This document shows, one piece after another, positions 33,704 to 46,191 of a DNA stretch of 64,000 nucleotides. Numbering within the stretch: position 1 is the first letter of the stretch; each line of letters starts with the position of its first letter. Both the position numbers and the translations under genes were made by a program. The notes under the pieces are model-generated. The model searched no databases and had not been told where the DNA came from. It worked only from the letters and a program-made list of their open reading frames with translations. This DNA comes from Parietaria judaica (Eukaryota; Streptophyta; Magnoliopsida; Rosales; Urticaceae): contig OX940863.1 of assembly GCA_954871525.1 (NCBI GenBank), forward strand, positions 24,068,001 through 24,132,000, read 5' to 3'.

Positions 33704-34634
33704 TAGGGCTGAACCGGGTTAAAAACCCGGTTTTTTTTAAAACCCGGAAACCGAACCCGGATTTCCGGGTTTTCAATTTTCAAACCCGAAACCGGATTTT
33801 AAAATTGAAAACCCGGAAATCCGGGTTCGGGTTATTACCCGGTTTTGATTTTAAAACCCGGATTTAAAACCCGAACCCGGATTTTAATCGGGTTCAGTTT
33901 TTAAATCCGGTTTCGGGTTTTTACCCAGATTTTAACCCGAATAATAATAAATAAAAAAAGAGGTCGAAATTACACATAAACAACCATAAAACATAATAAA
34001 AACTGGTTCAAATAACACCAGCAAGTCCAAAACATAATAACAGCAGCAAGATGTCCAAAATCGTCGAGGCGAAAGGCGCTGAGCAGATTCGCGACGGCGA
34101 GAGGCGCTCAGCAGATTCGCGACGGCGAGAGGCGCTCAGCAGATTCGCGACGGCGAGAGGCGCTTAGCAGATTCGCGACGTCGAAAGACGCTGAGCAGAG
34201 CAGCGACGGCGTGAGGCACTGAGCAGAGTGAAGGAGAGAGAGAGAGAGAGTGAGAAACGGCGAGAGGCAGAGGAGTCGAATGAAAAAAGATAAGGAAAGC
34301 TAATTAAACCCTAATACAATTCAATGTCGTTTTGACATGAACAAATAAATATAATGTCGTTTTTATTTTTTATTTTTTATCAGACTACTAATTTTAAAAA
34401 TTATAAATATAAATTAAATATTTAATTAAAAAAACGGGTTTTAGTAACCTACTAGCCGGGTTCCGGGTTTTATAACTCAAAACCCGCAACCCGGAACCGG
34501 TTTATTCCGGTTGCGGGTTTTGAAAAATTCGGTTTCGGTTTAACCCGATTTTAATTCGGTTTCGGTTTTTTAAAATAGGATTCGGTCCGGTTTCGGTTTA
34601 AAACCCGCATTTTCGGGTTTTATGCACAGCCCTA
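33704..34634. mobile_element. Non-autonomous hAT element, 931 bp
   Basis: Termini TAGGGCTGAACCGGGTT and, inverted, TAGGGCTGTGCATAAAACCCG, with an exact 8-bp duplication aaaacagc (33696-33703, 34635-34642). Both subterminal regions are filled with aacccgg/ccgggtt repeats. The interior holds a minisatellite, but no transposase was seen. Confidence 0.9.
34062..34230. repeat. 28-bp minisatellite, about 6 units
   Basis: The unit is of the form gcgacggcgagaggcgctca then gcagattc; the central units are nearly identical and the ends decay. It lies inside the 931-bp hAT element. Confidence 0.88.
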
Positions 34635-34642
34635 AAAACAGC

Positions 34643-35058
34643 TATGGAGTTGAACTTAAAATATCTAAAAAATAATGTTGTAGAGCTATTACCGGTCAAC
34701 CAAGCTTGGTTAACGAAATTTCATATTTTGGTTTTTTAATATATTTCCATTTAATAATAGTTGATAAATTAGTTTTTACAGTTATTCCTTGGAATCAATA
34801 ATCAATAAAAGAGGTAACTGTCATTATAAACTAGTCTTATAATGTGAATATATGTCATTAATCGGAATCTCTTCATTTTAATTTCATATTTTTATGTTTA
34901 GAAATAAATTTAAAGTCAAGAGGTCGTTACTAATAATGTGTTGCGTCACCTTTATTTAGTTCCTATGATATTGGTTCTTTATTTTATGTCTTTATTGTGA
35001 CCCCCACAAGAGTATAATTCAAAATGACCATTATCACTTATTAAAACATAAATGTGTG

Positions 35059-35103
<45 letters not shown>

Positions 35104-37325
35104 TACACTTGTTATAACGTTTTATTTACTTTATGGTCTTGATTGGAGGCCTCAAAATAAGATAAAGGTTGTAATTATTAGAATGGTTTTTTTTTTTAAA
35201 GGTTGCATGTGGAATTTATTAATAGATCATTTTTATAGTGGGGAAGAAAATGATCGACTTATAATGCATGCATGTATGTATGGCCATGATTGCATATATT
35301 CTTCTCTTTTGTGAAGTGAATTGACATTTAGAAATAATAATAAGTAACGTTAAACAAATATCTTGCTGGTGAAGTGATAGGACCTCTCCGAAAGTTTGGA
35401 CCAAAAAATAAAATGAATGAGGGCTTTTTTGGGATTTACCATGCATATATCTTTGGAAAATAATATTTCGCAATAACTTATTGAATTAAATAGTACATTG
35501 ATGCATAAATTAAAAATATATCATAACTTAACCTAAAGATACATTATGCATGGCTTGTATTATGAATTCGGATAATAATTGTTAGGTAATATCATGTTAA
35601 TTTAATGAGAGCGTTGCATCTATCTATTAACATAATTAAATATAGAGGTGAATCTTTTATACTGCTTATTAATTTTTTATACTATTGTCAGCAATTAATA
35701 TAATCCGGTTAAATACTGGTAATACGCCTAGAGTGGAACATGGGTTGAGTTTGGCCGTTCAAATGTTTTACCCCGACCCGCTAATATTAAGTTCACAAAA
35801 AAAAAAAAAAAAGTCCGACCCAAAAAAATTGAATGTCCAAACCAAACCGACTCGATAAAAATTGGGTTGGATTGGTTTGGATCGTTGAGCTTGAATAATT
35901 AAATTTATTTTTATAAAAGAAATATGAATCAAACAAAAATACTCTAAACAAATTGTATACGTATATGAATCAATCAACAACTCAAATCAACCTATTAAGA
36001 AACTCCAAATGAAACTTATAAAACTATTTTAAATTACATAAGATTACTACGCATTTTCAAACATATTCAAATACGAATTAATTATTACTGACTAGATTTC
36101 AAACGAAAAGAAAAAAAGTTGTGTGTGAGATTGAAAAATGAGAAATTGAACGGTCATTGTATGAAAATAAAATCGAGAATGTTATATATTTTTAAGAAAC
36201 CTAAAAGATTGTATTACTTGAAAAAAAATATATAAAATATATATTACTTATATTGGTCGGACCGAAGACCCGACACGAACCCAGTATTGACCCAGCCCCA
36301 ACCCGACATCAAAGAATAGTCGGGTTCAGCCCGATCCAACCTAATTTTGAGCGAGCTAAATTAGGATCGGGTCTTTAATGGATAGAATGTACACTGAAAG
36401 ATGGGCTTAGAGAAGATTGATTTCAATATATGATGGTGTTTTTCACGTGGTCAATTATTATTGGTTGTTTTATCAGTATGTGTTTAAAATTTAGTACATA
36501 TTATTGCATATATATAATCGGTTGTCGGTTGATATTGGGAATTTGGGACATTAAAATTAAAACTTAGTCGGCCATTTTATACGATAATCTTACGGTCACA
36601 ACTTTTTGAAGTAGCAGTGTTGTAAAAGGCAATCTTTACTCAAAAATTGAAAATAAGTATTAATGCAATAATAATTGAAATTGGTTAGTTTAATTATTTT
36701 AATTATAAAATCAATCTTCGTGACATAACACATTAACAAGTCATGTGTTGTTAACGATGTCCCGCCATTATTATGTTACATTTTAGTGACGAAAAATATC
36801 TTTACCGTTAATTTTTTATTCAAATTATAAAATCGAAACTAACTAAATTTTGCTGTGTATTTCTTATTATTTTTTCTTGCCATGTCTTTATAATTTTTTT
36901 TAACTTTCCCAAGCTTACATATCGACTACGAACAACTATGATCAAATAATCTATGTACTTGAAAATCATAACCAAATGTAAATGTGGAAGTCTTGGATTC
37001 GGAGTTCCGCATTTAAAAAATTCAAATTTTGATTCCGATACAAGTTCTAATAATTTGCTAAAATATCTTTTTGTTTTTTATTATTAAAATTAAAACAAAT
37101 ACATATGATTTCGCCCCAAAAATTAATGATTTCATCACCTACAATCTTTCCCAACCTCAAAACGTTATAAATACTCAAATATGCTTTCATATATTTTTCA
37201 CACCTCATAACTAAATATATGGTTAATAGCCGTATACTCAACTTGTTTAAATATGGGTCGATATAGAGCTTTTTTTTTCTTCCTTCCCGTGACATATATT
37301 CTCAAATTGTTGTTTTCTGTGTGTA
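34643..37325. other. Intergenic, AT-rich
   Basis: Contains (TA)16 at 35066-35097 and two GC-richer islands with cccgacccg / gacccgacacgaaccc motifs (35768-35880 and 36255-36380) that may be the subterminal regions of an old hAT-type element. No TIR or target duplication was established. No gene. Confidence 0.45.
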
Positions 37326-37333
37326 TGTGTAAT

Positions 37334-40300
37334 CCTGGGCATACGGGCCCAAGCCCGTCCCGCCCGAGCACGACAAATACTCAGGCCTCAGGGCCCGCGA
37401 CTGTGGTCCTGCTCGGGCTGCCCGGCCAGAGCCCGCCCCGCGCGCCACTGTCATTTGTTTTTTATTTTTATTTTTATTTTTATTTCTTTTAAATTGCAGC
37501 TCCAGGTCCCTGGAGAATTTAATGCCCACAATTTGGGTTGGTCTTGGTAGTACCGAGAGCATGCATATTGGAATGGAATTGGATATTGCATAGGCAAGGC
37601 AATGTGTGGTGTGGTAATATTTTTTTATTAAAGTATTAAAATGTGTAATATAAATAATTTATATAATGTATTAAGATAAATATAGAGAATGAAAATACTT
37701 CTAATTATATTGCTTGATAAAATCTTAACAAAAATACAAAGAAAAACGGTAAAAATTACAACAATTATTCTTTTTCGTTGTTGTCAGTATCGTCGTCACG
37801 GTAGAATTGGTCGAATTGAGTGTTGTTGGGCTGCTCGGTTTCGACTCCCTTGTGCTTCCGGCGATCGGCTGTAATCCAATCCCTCAAAATCATAAGCTCC
37901 TCGATGAGGTCCTCCGTTAGCGAATGTCGTCGATCGCCAATTAGATTTTTGCTTAGACTAAAGGCGGATTCCGATGAGATCGTTAGAAGCTGGGATGCAA
38001 AGGAAGTCGCGTGCCATCCGTGATAGAATGGGAAACTCCATCTTGTTGTCTTCCCACCACTTGATGACCGGGAAAGTGCGCTCTTCCGTTGAGAACATGA
38101 GTGGTGGCATATTTTTGTACTTGGTCACTTCATCGATGACCCGTCTTGGCTCGTCTCGGCGTACAAAGGAATGTCTTGGTGGCCCCATGATGCTTGTGAT
38201 TGGTTGATTTCCATCAGCCACATCATCGTATCTTCTCGTCATTTTGTTGATACACGCAAAGGGTGACAGGTCCGTTTAATTGGATTTATTTGCGTCGGTT
38301 GAGCCGCTACCGCCATGCTTGGTGCTTGTGGTCTCCATCGTTCTTCGAATTCCGTATACATATTATCAAAAGCTATCTTAATTTCCTCAAAATAAGAAGC
38401 ATAGTACAACCCGTCATCATCACCCAATATTTTATCTCCGATTCCACGTAAAAGATAATCTAAACCGATAAATCTAGCCCTTTGATCTAAGATATTAATG
38501 CTATAGCGTAAGAAAACGGAATCGGGTCCCAATAAACCCGATATTTTTCCATCATGTTAGTAATAATAGGAATAAGCAATGGATTAGCAACATAACTAGA
38601 CCTAGTAATTGTGGATATGATTTCATATAATGTAGGAATGCATAAATATAAAGTAATACTATTTACGTTAGATAGCAAAACAGTATTAGTATAAAAGCAT
38701 TTAAGAAACTCGTAAAATGTCTTAGCATTGATCCAATCGTCGTTGTTGATGTACTGATCTTGCCCCCTTGGTTCCTTGGATCCATGTGTGGAACAAGTAT
38801 CGGTAGTCGAGAACTCGGTGCAATATTTCGTACGTCGAATTCCATCGAGTTGGGCAATTCGCCTTGAATTTCCTCGGTAGAACCTTGTTCTCTTTGCAAA
38901 ACTCCTTCTACTCTTGGACTCGGTGATTACTAGCTCGCATAAACTTGATGTTGTCCCGGATCCTTTCAATATGCTTGCTAACAAATTTTTCACCGGATCT
39001 AACAATAAGATTAATAATATGACTAGCACATCGTTGATGAAATGATTTTTGATATTGTACGGGTATACTATCACCGATTGCTTGAATTGCGACATTATTA
39101 GACGATGCATTATCCAATGTGATTGAAACTATTCTACCACTTAAACCCCATTCATTTATAACACCCAATATTGAATTCGCTATATTCTCGCCCGTGTGCC
39201 TAACATTTAAAGACGGAAAACTAATAATACGTTTTTGAACGCTCCAATCTTCATCAATGTAATGAGCAATAACACTAGAATAATCTTCCGACACCAGACC
39301 GGTCCAAACGTCGAAAGTCAAAGCGATGCTATTTGAAAACGAACTAAGACTATCAATTAATTCACTTATCCTTCGAGCAAATTCCCTCTCTATATCTCTA
39401 GTTAGCAAATGGGTACATACGACAGATTAAATCATTTAAGAAGAAGTGTTTGATCCTCATTTCAACAATAAGGTTGACCCGTCATAATAACCCATTCCGC
39501 AACCCACGCCCTGGCTTGTTGTGGATTCAAAGGACTTACCTTGGCGGTGAGGTCCCGGTCCGGATTGCATACCCATTCCGCAACCCACGCCCTAGCTTGT
39601 TGTGGATTCAAAGGACTTACCTTGGCGGGACCCGTGGCGGTGGGGTCCCGGTCCGGATTGCATACATCGAGATGACGTTTGAGGTGGCTCGTTCCATCGG
39701 ATCCTTTTCCGCCAAAAGAATGGTTGCACCCTTTGCACAAGGCTCAAACATCGTGCTTTCCATTCGGTAAAGGATCGCCTCGGATGCGGTGGAAAAAATT
39801 CCATACTTCGGATTTGACCTTCCCCGGAGCTAAAACGAATTGAGGAGGTGCGGGAGATCGTGCGGTCACCGATTCGCTACGTTGTCGCATCGAGGATTCC
39901 GGTTGTGAATCGTCTTGTTGGAATAAGTGATAATTGAGATTTATATCCAATCCCGGCTCTTCTTCGTTTTGGTCATGATTGACTTGAGCGTTGTACATGG
40001 TGCCAGTGTCTTGGCTCGCGGGGTCATCTCCGTATTCCCCCCGATATCCTAGGAGTTTCAAAAATAGAAGCATGATCAATAATTATCGGGATATAATCAT
40101 TTTGCTCGGTTCTAGATAATCTATGACACGATTGACTACTTCCTTCGTTTTGAGTAGCCATGATAATTTAATAACTTAATAACTAACGTTATATGATATG
40201 ACTAATAAATTAATAATGCGCCTAAAACAATAATGTATAATGCCTAATCTGCTGATAACGCTATATGTAAACCTGTATACTAAATTACTAATGAAACTGT

Positions 40301-41144
40301 ATATGTAAACAATACTGTAATATAATATAACTAATGCTACGGATGCTAACTAACTAACGTAATATAATATAAACTAATGTACTAACTAATGTAAAGTTGT
40401 AAACTAATGTAATATAAGAAACTTTATTATAATAAATTAACAAATGTAAACTAACAAATAACTAGTAATAACTAATAAAATAAAAATAGTAATGTATACT
40501 AATAACAATTAACAGCTAATAACTAATAAAATAGTAGGATATATGGAAAAGTTTGGTGGAGAAATTGAGAGCTTGATGGAGAGAGTTTGAGCTTGAGAGT
40601 TGCAAATTGAGGGCTTGATCTTGCAAATTTCAGAAAAATAAAGAGTATAGTGAATGGGTGTGATTTAATTTTTTGAATGGTGTGGTATTTAAAGATAAAA
40701 TTGAGTAAATTTATTTATTTATTTTTAAAAAAATTAGTGAATATAGCCGTTTTAATTTATTTATTACATTCTTAAAATTTTATTTTTATTTTTTGAGGGC
40801 TAAACTAGCCGTTATTAGCACTAAAATAGCAAAATAGCCGTTATTAGTGTACTTCTGGTACTTATAAGTTATACCTACCTATTTTATGAATTAGTGTCAG
40901 CCCCCTTAAATGAGTTGACACTTTTCCCTTGTACCATTTTCAAACTCGCTCAGCCACTTTATTGCACCCCCTAAACGATCCAACGTCATGTTTAAAAAAA
41001 AAAAAAAAAGCATTGCAGCCCGTGGGTCCGCCAGCATCTCGGGCGGGGCAGATTAACTCGGGCCACGGGCCGGGCTGACCCGATCCTCCTCCGGCTTCAC
41101 TACCCGCGGGACCCGTCGACGACTGACGGGTGGCAGGCTGCCCT
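37334..41144 (-). mobile_element. Decayed full-length hAT transposon, 3.8 kb
   Basis: It encloses the hAT transposase pseudogene. Both ends are GC-rich with cgggcc/gcccg blocks. The outer 8-mers tgtgtaat (37326-37333) and tgtataat (41145-41152) differ at one position, a likely target duplication. Terminal repeats are eroded (cctgggca left; agggcag inverted right). Size fits an autonomous Ac-like hAT element. Confidence 0.72.
37765..40161 (-). pseudogene. hAT (Ac-like) transposase pseudogene
   Basis: Starts at ATG 40161 (MATQNEGSSQ). In order: acidic N-terminal region, BED zinc finger (LCKGCNHSFGGKGSDGTSHL, about 39745-39660), the core with LTFDVWTGLVSEDY, SITLDNASSNN and RCASHIINLIV, and the C-terminal hATC dimerisation region (FPVIKWWEDN, ARDFLCIPAS and, in another frame, SESAFSLSKNLIGDRR). 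Lesions: an extra G in a G6 run near 40050, TGA at 39744-39746, an 81-bp internal tandem duplication (39493-39655), loss of the segment between the finger and the core, TAG at 38908-38910, and frameshifts near 38770, 38510, 38240 and 37985. Inactive. Confidence 0.9.
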
Positions 41145-41152
41145 TGTATAAT

Positions 41153-42818
41153 AATGACAAAATTAACATTAAGATTTCTTAATAAAAATTTAGAAAAGAA
41201 AAATGAAAAACAACAACTTGAAAATATTTGCTACTAACAAAAATTAACTCTATATCGACCAATATTTGAGCAACTTATGTACATATGCCTCCTAAACCTT
41301 TAAATATTTCTCACATTCTCACTCTCACTCACATCTCTCAAATTCATTATCTATTTAATTTACTATATAGTTTTGATATATATTGAAAATTAATATATCC
41401 GCACTGGGGTGTCATAGTTTGTGTCATAAAGTGTGGGACTCAAATTCAATTGATGACTTACAAAAAATAAAGAAAACCCTAGATTCATCTCCACTAGTAC
41501 ATGACATACACTACTAGTTGAGTCAAAAACACACTAACGATTTTCAGAAACATCTCAAAATTCAATCACCAACCGACCTATATATAAAGTCGTCGGTTGC
41601 CGACGATTCACACACTTGCCAAAAAGAATTTTTCCTATATACATCTGACTATACACACAAGCGTGTGTGTGTATATATATATATGTGTGTGTGTGTGTAC
41701 ATAAGTAAGCGTGTGTGTATATGGCTAAGATAAAGGTGTGGACTTTGAGAACTTTATTAAGGTTTTTTTTTTTTAGGGAAAAGGTGATTCTGATCTAGCT
41801 AAATGTACCAAAGTTGGACTTAATAAGTTACATATATTCATGAATATATGCCTTTTATTTTATATGCTTTGATCTTTTCTTTTTTGGGTTACAATATATT
41901 CTGTAATTACCAGCTATTAAATGTGTTTGTGATGGTGAGGTGGAGAATCAATGGAAGTACACGAACTTAAATATAAAAGGAAGGATTAGATTCCATTTTA
42001 TTAGAATAGTTTATGTATTGTATTGTTTTAATTTGGGATAATTGAAGTAAAAGTATTCAGAATTATAGGCAACGAAGTATTCACCTTCTTTTATGGTTAA
42101 CACAAAGCGCATAAATAAAATAAAAGTGTGATTATATAATTTTGTCTGATAGTCGTCAATTCTATTAAAGTTCGACCACGTGTCAACATCTTTCTTATTT
42201 TCTACTTTACTTTTTGACTGCATGAAAGATGTGAAACCAAAGCAAATTTCAACGCCTAGTTGAGGCAGACCGAATTGTTCAATCGCACCGTTTTATTTCA
42301 TTTGAGTTGTACTTCGTTTCCACCACAAATAGAACATAAAAATTCTCTTTCCTAATTGACTACAATCTAAATACTTTTACCTCAATTAGCCTTTGTTCTA
42401 ACAGAAGTACTCTTTTAAAGCTTACCATATTATCGCTGCAAAACAAGAACACACAAATATATATATATATATATGTATATATATGTGTTATTAGATATTT
42501 TGCCAAGCTGAAAATATCGCCTTGATCGTGCGCATGAATCCTTTTCTAATGGTATCTTGAATATCAGAAGTAGGGTTTTGATCTATTGAATTGCACAAGT
42601 ATATATTGAGAGAAATAATGTCGTTTTCTTGAAATACTTGACCGTAGTAAGTTATAACAGTTATGATCTTCCAATATAAACGACATATTTGTTCGTGAAC
42701 GAGGAAGTCCGTTCATGATAACGATTTGTCACTGCAAAAACATAACTATTAACCGACCAAGGCAAAAATTGATGCGAGGAGTCTGGAACCAAGTCGTAAC
42801 GTACGGCTCGCTTCAATG
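41153..42818. other. Intergenic, nothing recognised
   Basis: AT-rich, with short GT/AT microsatellites at 41660-41725 and 42458-42490. No gene. Confidence 0.45.
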
Positions 42819-42826
42819 TTACGTAC

Positions 42827-43410
42827 TAGGGGTGAAAATAATACCCGAAAACTGGGTAAAAATCCGAATCCGGATTCCAGATTCGGGTACCGGGTATTAA
42901 AATCATAGAAACCGGGTACCCGATTTAATACCCGATATTTTTTTTAAATTATTTTTTTTCCTTTAATTTTATTTCATTATTTTTATCTCATGTTTATTTG
43001 ACTTGTAATACTTTTTTTTATTATTGTCATATCATATGTTTACAATTGATGTTGATGATGCTTGATGAGCGGAACAAAAAAATGATGGCGGAAACGAAGA
43101 AAAAACCGCGAGACTATTTTTTTTTTATGCATTTTAATTTTAAAACAATAGATATATGTTTTTATTTATGAGACAATGTTTATTTTGAAATAATATATTT
43201 TTATAAAAAATTAAAAAAACAAACGGATCCGGGTATAAACCCGGATCCAGTTGAAAACCCGAATCCGATTTCAAAACCGGGTACCGGATCCGGGTATAAA
43301 AAATTAGATACCCGGATTTCGGGTACCGGGTATCAATTTTTAGATACCCGGTTTTCGGATCCGGGTACCGGGTACCTAAAAAACGGGTACCCAACCCGGT
43401 TTCACCCCTA
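42827..43410. mobile_element. hAT MITE, 584 bp, TAGGGGTGAAA termini
   Basis: Perfect 11-bp inverted termini TAGGGGTGAAA/TTTCACCCCTA and a perfect 8-bp duplication ttacgtac (42819-42826, 43411-43418). Subterminal regions are packed with gggtacc and acccgg repeats. No coding capacity. Confidence 0.93.
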
Positions 43411-43418
43411 TTACGTAC

Positions 43419-45088
43419 TCACATGCGCATAAAAAATGCCACTAGCTAGTAGTAGTAGTTGTAGTTTTTTTTTTTACATAATTGTAACATAATATTTTAT
43501 ATACGGAAACAAATATATCATTCGGAATCTAATATCGTCGTGCATTTATATATTTATATATATGGAGATATTAGTGATAAAAGTACTTAAGTTGTTTGGA
43601 AATGGAGCGCATAGAGCCAACTAAAAAAAACTATGGCAAGATTACTCAAGTTCACCTTTTTTGGCGGCTCGGTAGACCTCATTCCCTTTCCATTAGTTTT
43701 TTTTTTCTTTTGCTATTACCGTAAGTTATGATGTCAACAACAGGTAAACAAATAAACTCAAACGATTAAACCCACTAACATCAAAATAAACAAGGATGTA
43801 AACACATATTTTTGGAACATCAACAACGCAAATTCTTGTTTCCCGCCTCATTTTCTCTCTCGAATTCTGAGTTCATATCCGATCAATAGTATCACAATTT
43901 GTGTTGTTGACATTATCACTGACGGAGATAAAAAGAAAAAAAAAACTAACGAAAAAGTAGATGGAAATCCGCCGAAAAAAATGAACTTGAATATTTTGCT
44001 ACACTTTTTTTAAAGTTAACTCTATGCCGCACAATTTTTAAATAATTTAAGTATATTTACCGCTATATATATAAATAATATCTAAATATTCTTATGCACA
44101 TACGTCAATGTCGGCTATAGTTTTCATATCAAACCGTTATCAAACGATATTATTTTCTCACTTGTACAACTAGCTAAGCTTATTATATTTTTTTTCGGCG
44201 CTCCAAGTTGTGTTATGGAATTATTCTAGAATAAAAGGAAGAGAATTTATGTGATTACATCAGAATTAATTATACTCGAAGGCGGTTTGATCACGTTTCT
44301 CATTTAAATAAAATATGTATCATGACCATGACATGCATGCACTATTTTGCATGTATCATTACGTAACTTTGAGAGCGGCTTTGTATTTCAATTAATAAGT
44401 ATTAATACATGAACTCCTAACTCTTTGTCCAATAATGACCCAATTCTTACTATTGTAGAATAATTCAAGAACAACAAACGATTTAAGAAATTATGTAACT
44501 TTTTCCATATAAAGCAATTTATAAGGAAGAGAAATCTTTAAGTAAACACTTCTCTCTTTACTTTTTTTTCTTTCTTTCCTTCAAACGTATATATAACAGC
44601 TAACACCATAGTCATTCGCACATGGATGTTTATATGATAGAGAAAATGTGACACACTATTATGATACATGATTCCGTAATAATCAAACTTTCAATTAATT
44701 GATAACATTAAATGCTTAGCTAGTTCCTCTGACCCGAGGATTAGGGCTCATCGTGATGTCGTAGAAAATAAAGACATACGATTTTTATTATGGGGTGTGG
44801 CTCGTTGGCGAAGATTATATGTATTCGCATTACAATATATATTTGTAGTGTTAGAGCATGTTGACACTATTGGCCGCACACTATCGATTAAGGTTACAAA
44901 TATACGCAATTTCTAACTGCTAAAATTAAACTCAAAACCGCTCAAAATTTTTTGTAGTGATTTTTACCATTGGTCAAACAAAGGATATAGAAGATATTGA
45001 GCTATAACATGAACACAACATATATAGTTATTTCTCCACCACGACCTTAAAAATTGAAGATTTTTTAAATGTATTTCTTTTTAAATTA

Positions 45089-45149
<61 letters not shown>

Positions 45150-45639
45150 TTTGGTTTGGTGTCACCGTCCCTAGCCCACTTTGGCTCCACTATTCCCACA
45201 CCATATTGACACGAAGAAGACGACATTTTGGCATGAAATCGGAATCACTCATTTATTTCTCCAATTATGACACCCACACGCTTCACTGTTCATCTACATG
45301 TGCTACAGAAACACCTCTTTTTCTATCCAACACATATACACACACCAAAATGGAATCCAAATATTTAGTGTTAGTGTGTTTCTTTTTCATGTGATCGAAT
45401 CTGGGTTTTTGAATGAGACGCGTTTGTAATAGTATAGATTCTCATCAACAAAAAAATATGAGAGATCCTTTGGAATTCAGAGGGGGTATTATTCCTTTTT
45501 CTCTTCTTGTTTTTGTTATTTTAAAGATGTATATGGAACTTCTCCAAGTGGAGATTAGGCTAGACTTCTGAAAAGTTCGACCGTGAAAGAATAACTAATT
45601 AATGATACTTGTAAGTCGTGGAGTGTTTAGATTTTCGAC
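43419..45639. other. Intergenic, with (TA)28 at 45092-45147
   Basis: A possible eroded SINE scrap lies at 44835-44905 (cgcattac, then gttgacactattggcc, as in the SINE family). No gene was seen up to the target duplication of the young Copia. Confidence 0.45.
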
Positions 45640-45644
45640 TTAAA

Positions 45645-46191
45645 TGTTGGATCCCAATTCACGGATCTGCAAAGAACACGAATAACACCAAAAGAAATCG
45701 AACAGAAAATAAAGGACACAAACTTTTGGGAGAAGAAATTCTCTTGATTAATAATCGAAGGCTAAAGACAAGGAGATAAACTCAAAAATTCTAATGGACT
45801 CTGCACAATTACAAAGTGTATAATGCTAGGTTTATATAGCCTCTTGTAGACGAAACCCTAGCTAACAGAATCGCACAAAATCAGGAAACTACCCTAAATA
45901 ATCTCGCCAAATCTTTGACTTGATTTGCTTGCTCCTCAAGCTACGCGTCTTCCTTTCTGGGTAGAGTTTCCCTTTCCTGCCCGGACAGCTTCTCTGTCCC
46001 CGAGCTGACCTGCTCGTATGCTCCGGGCTGAGCTTGCCTTCTATCCGGACACTCTGCTCGTGTTCACCCGAGCTGGGCTGAACGGCTGTCCGTCTTCTGT
46101 TCTGGTCGGTACCCGGGCTGACTCCTCGCAAGTGTTTCTGCCCGTCCTGGGTTCTGGTCGTCACCCGGACTAAGTCAAGCTTAAGCTCACA
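45645..46191 (-). repeat. 3' LTR of the young Copia
   Basis: In element orientation it begins TGTGAGCTTAAGC and ends GGATCCAACA. It contains TATA at 45831-45840 and, in U3, several degenerate cccgagctg/ccgggctg/ctgctcg units. Its first ~300 bp are also translated as the end of the gag-pol frame. Confidence 0.97.

Noticed and set aside
35735..36385. hAT-type MITE with cccgacccg islands
   Set aside because: Two islands of suitable composition, but no matching termini or target duplication.
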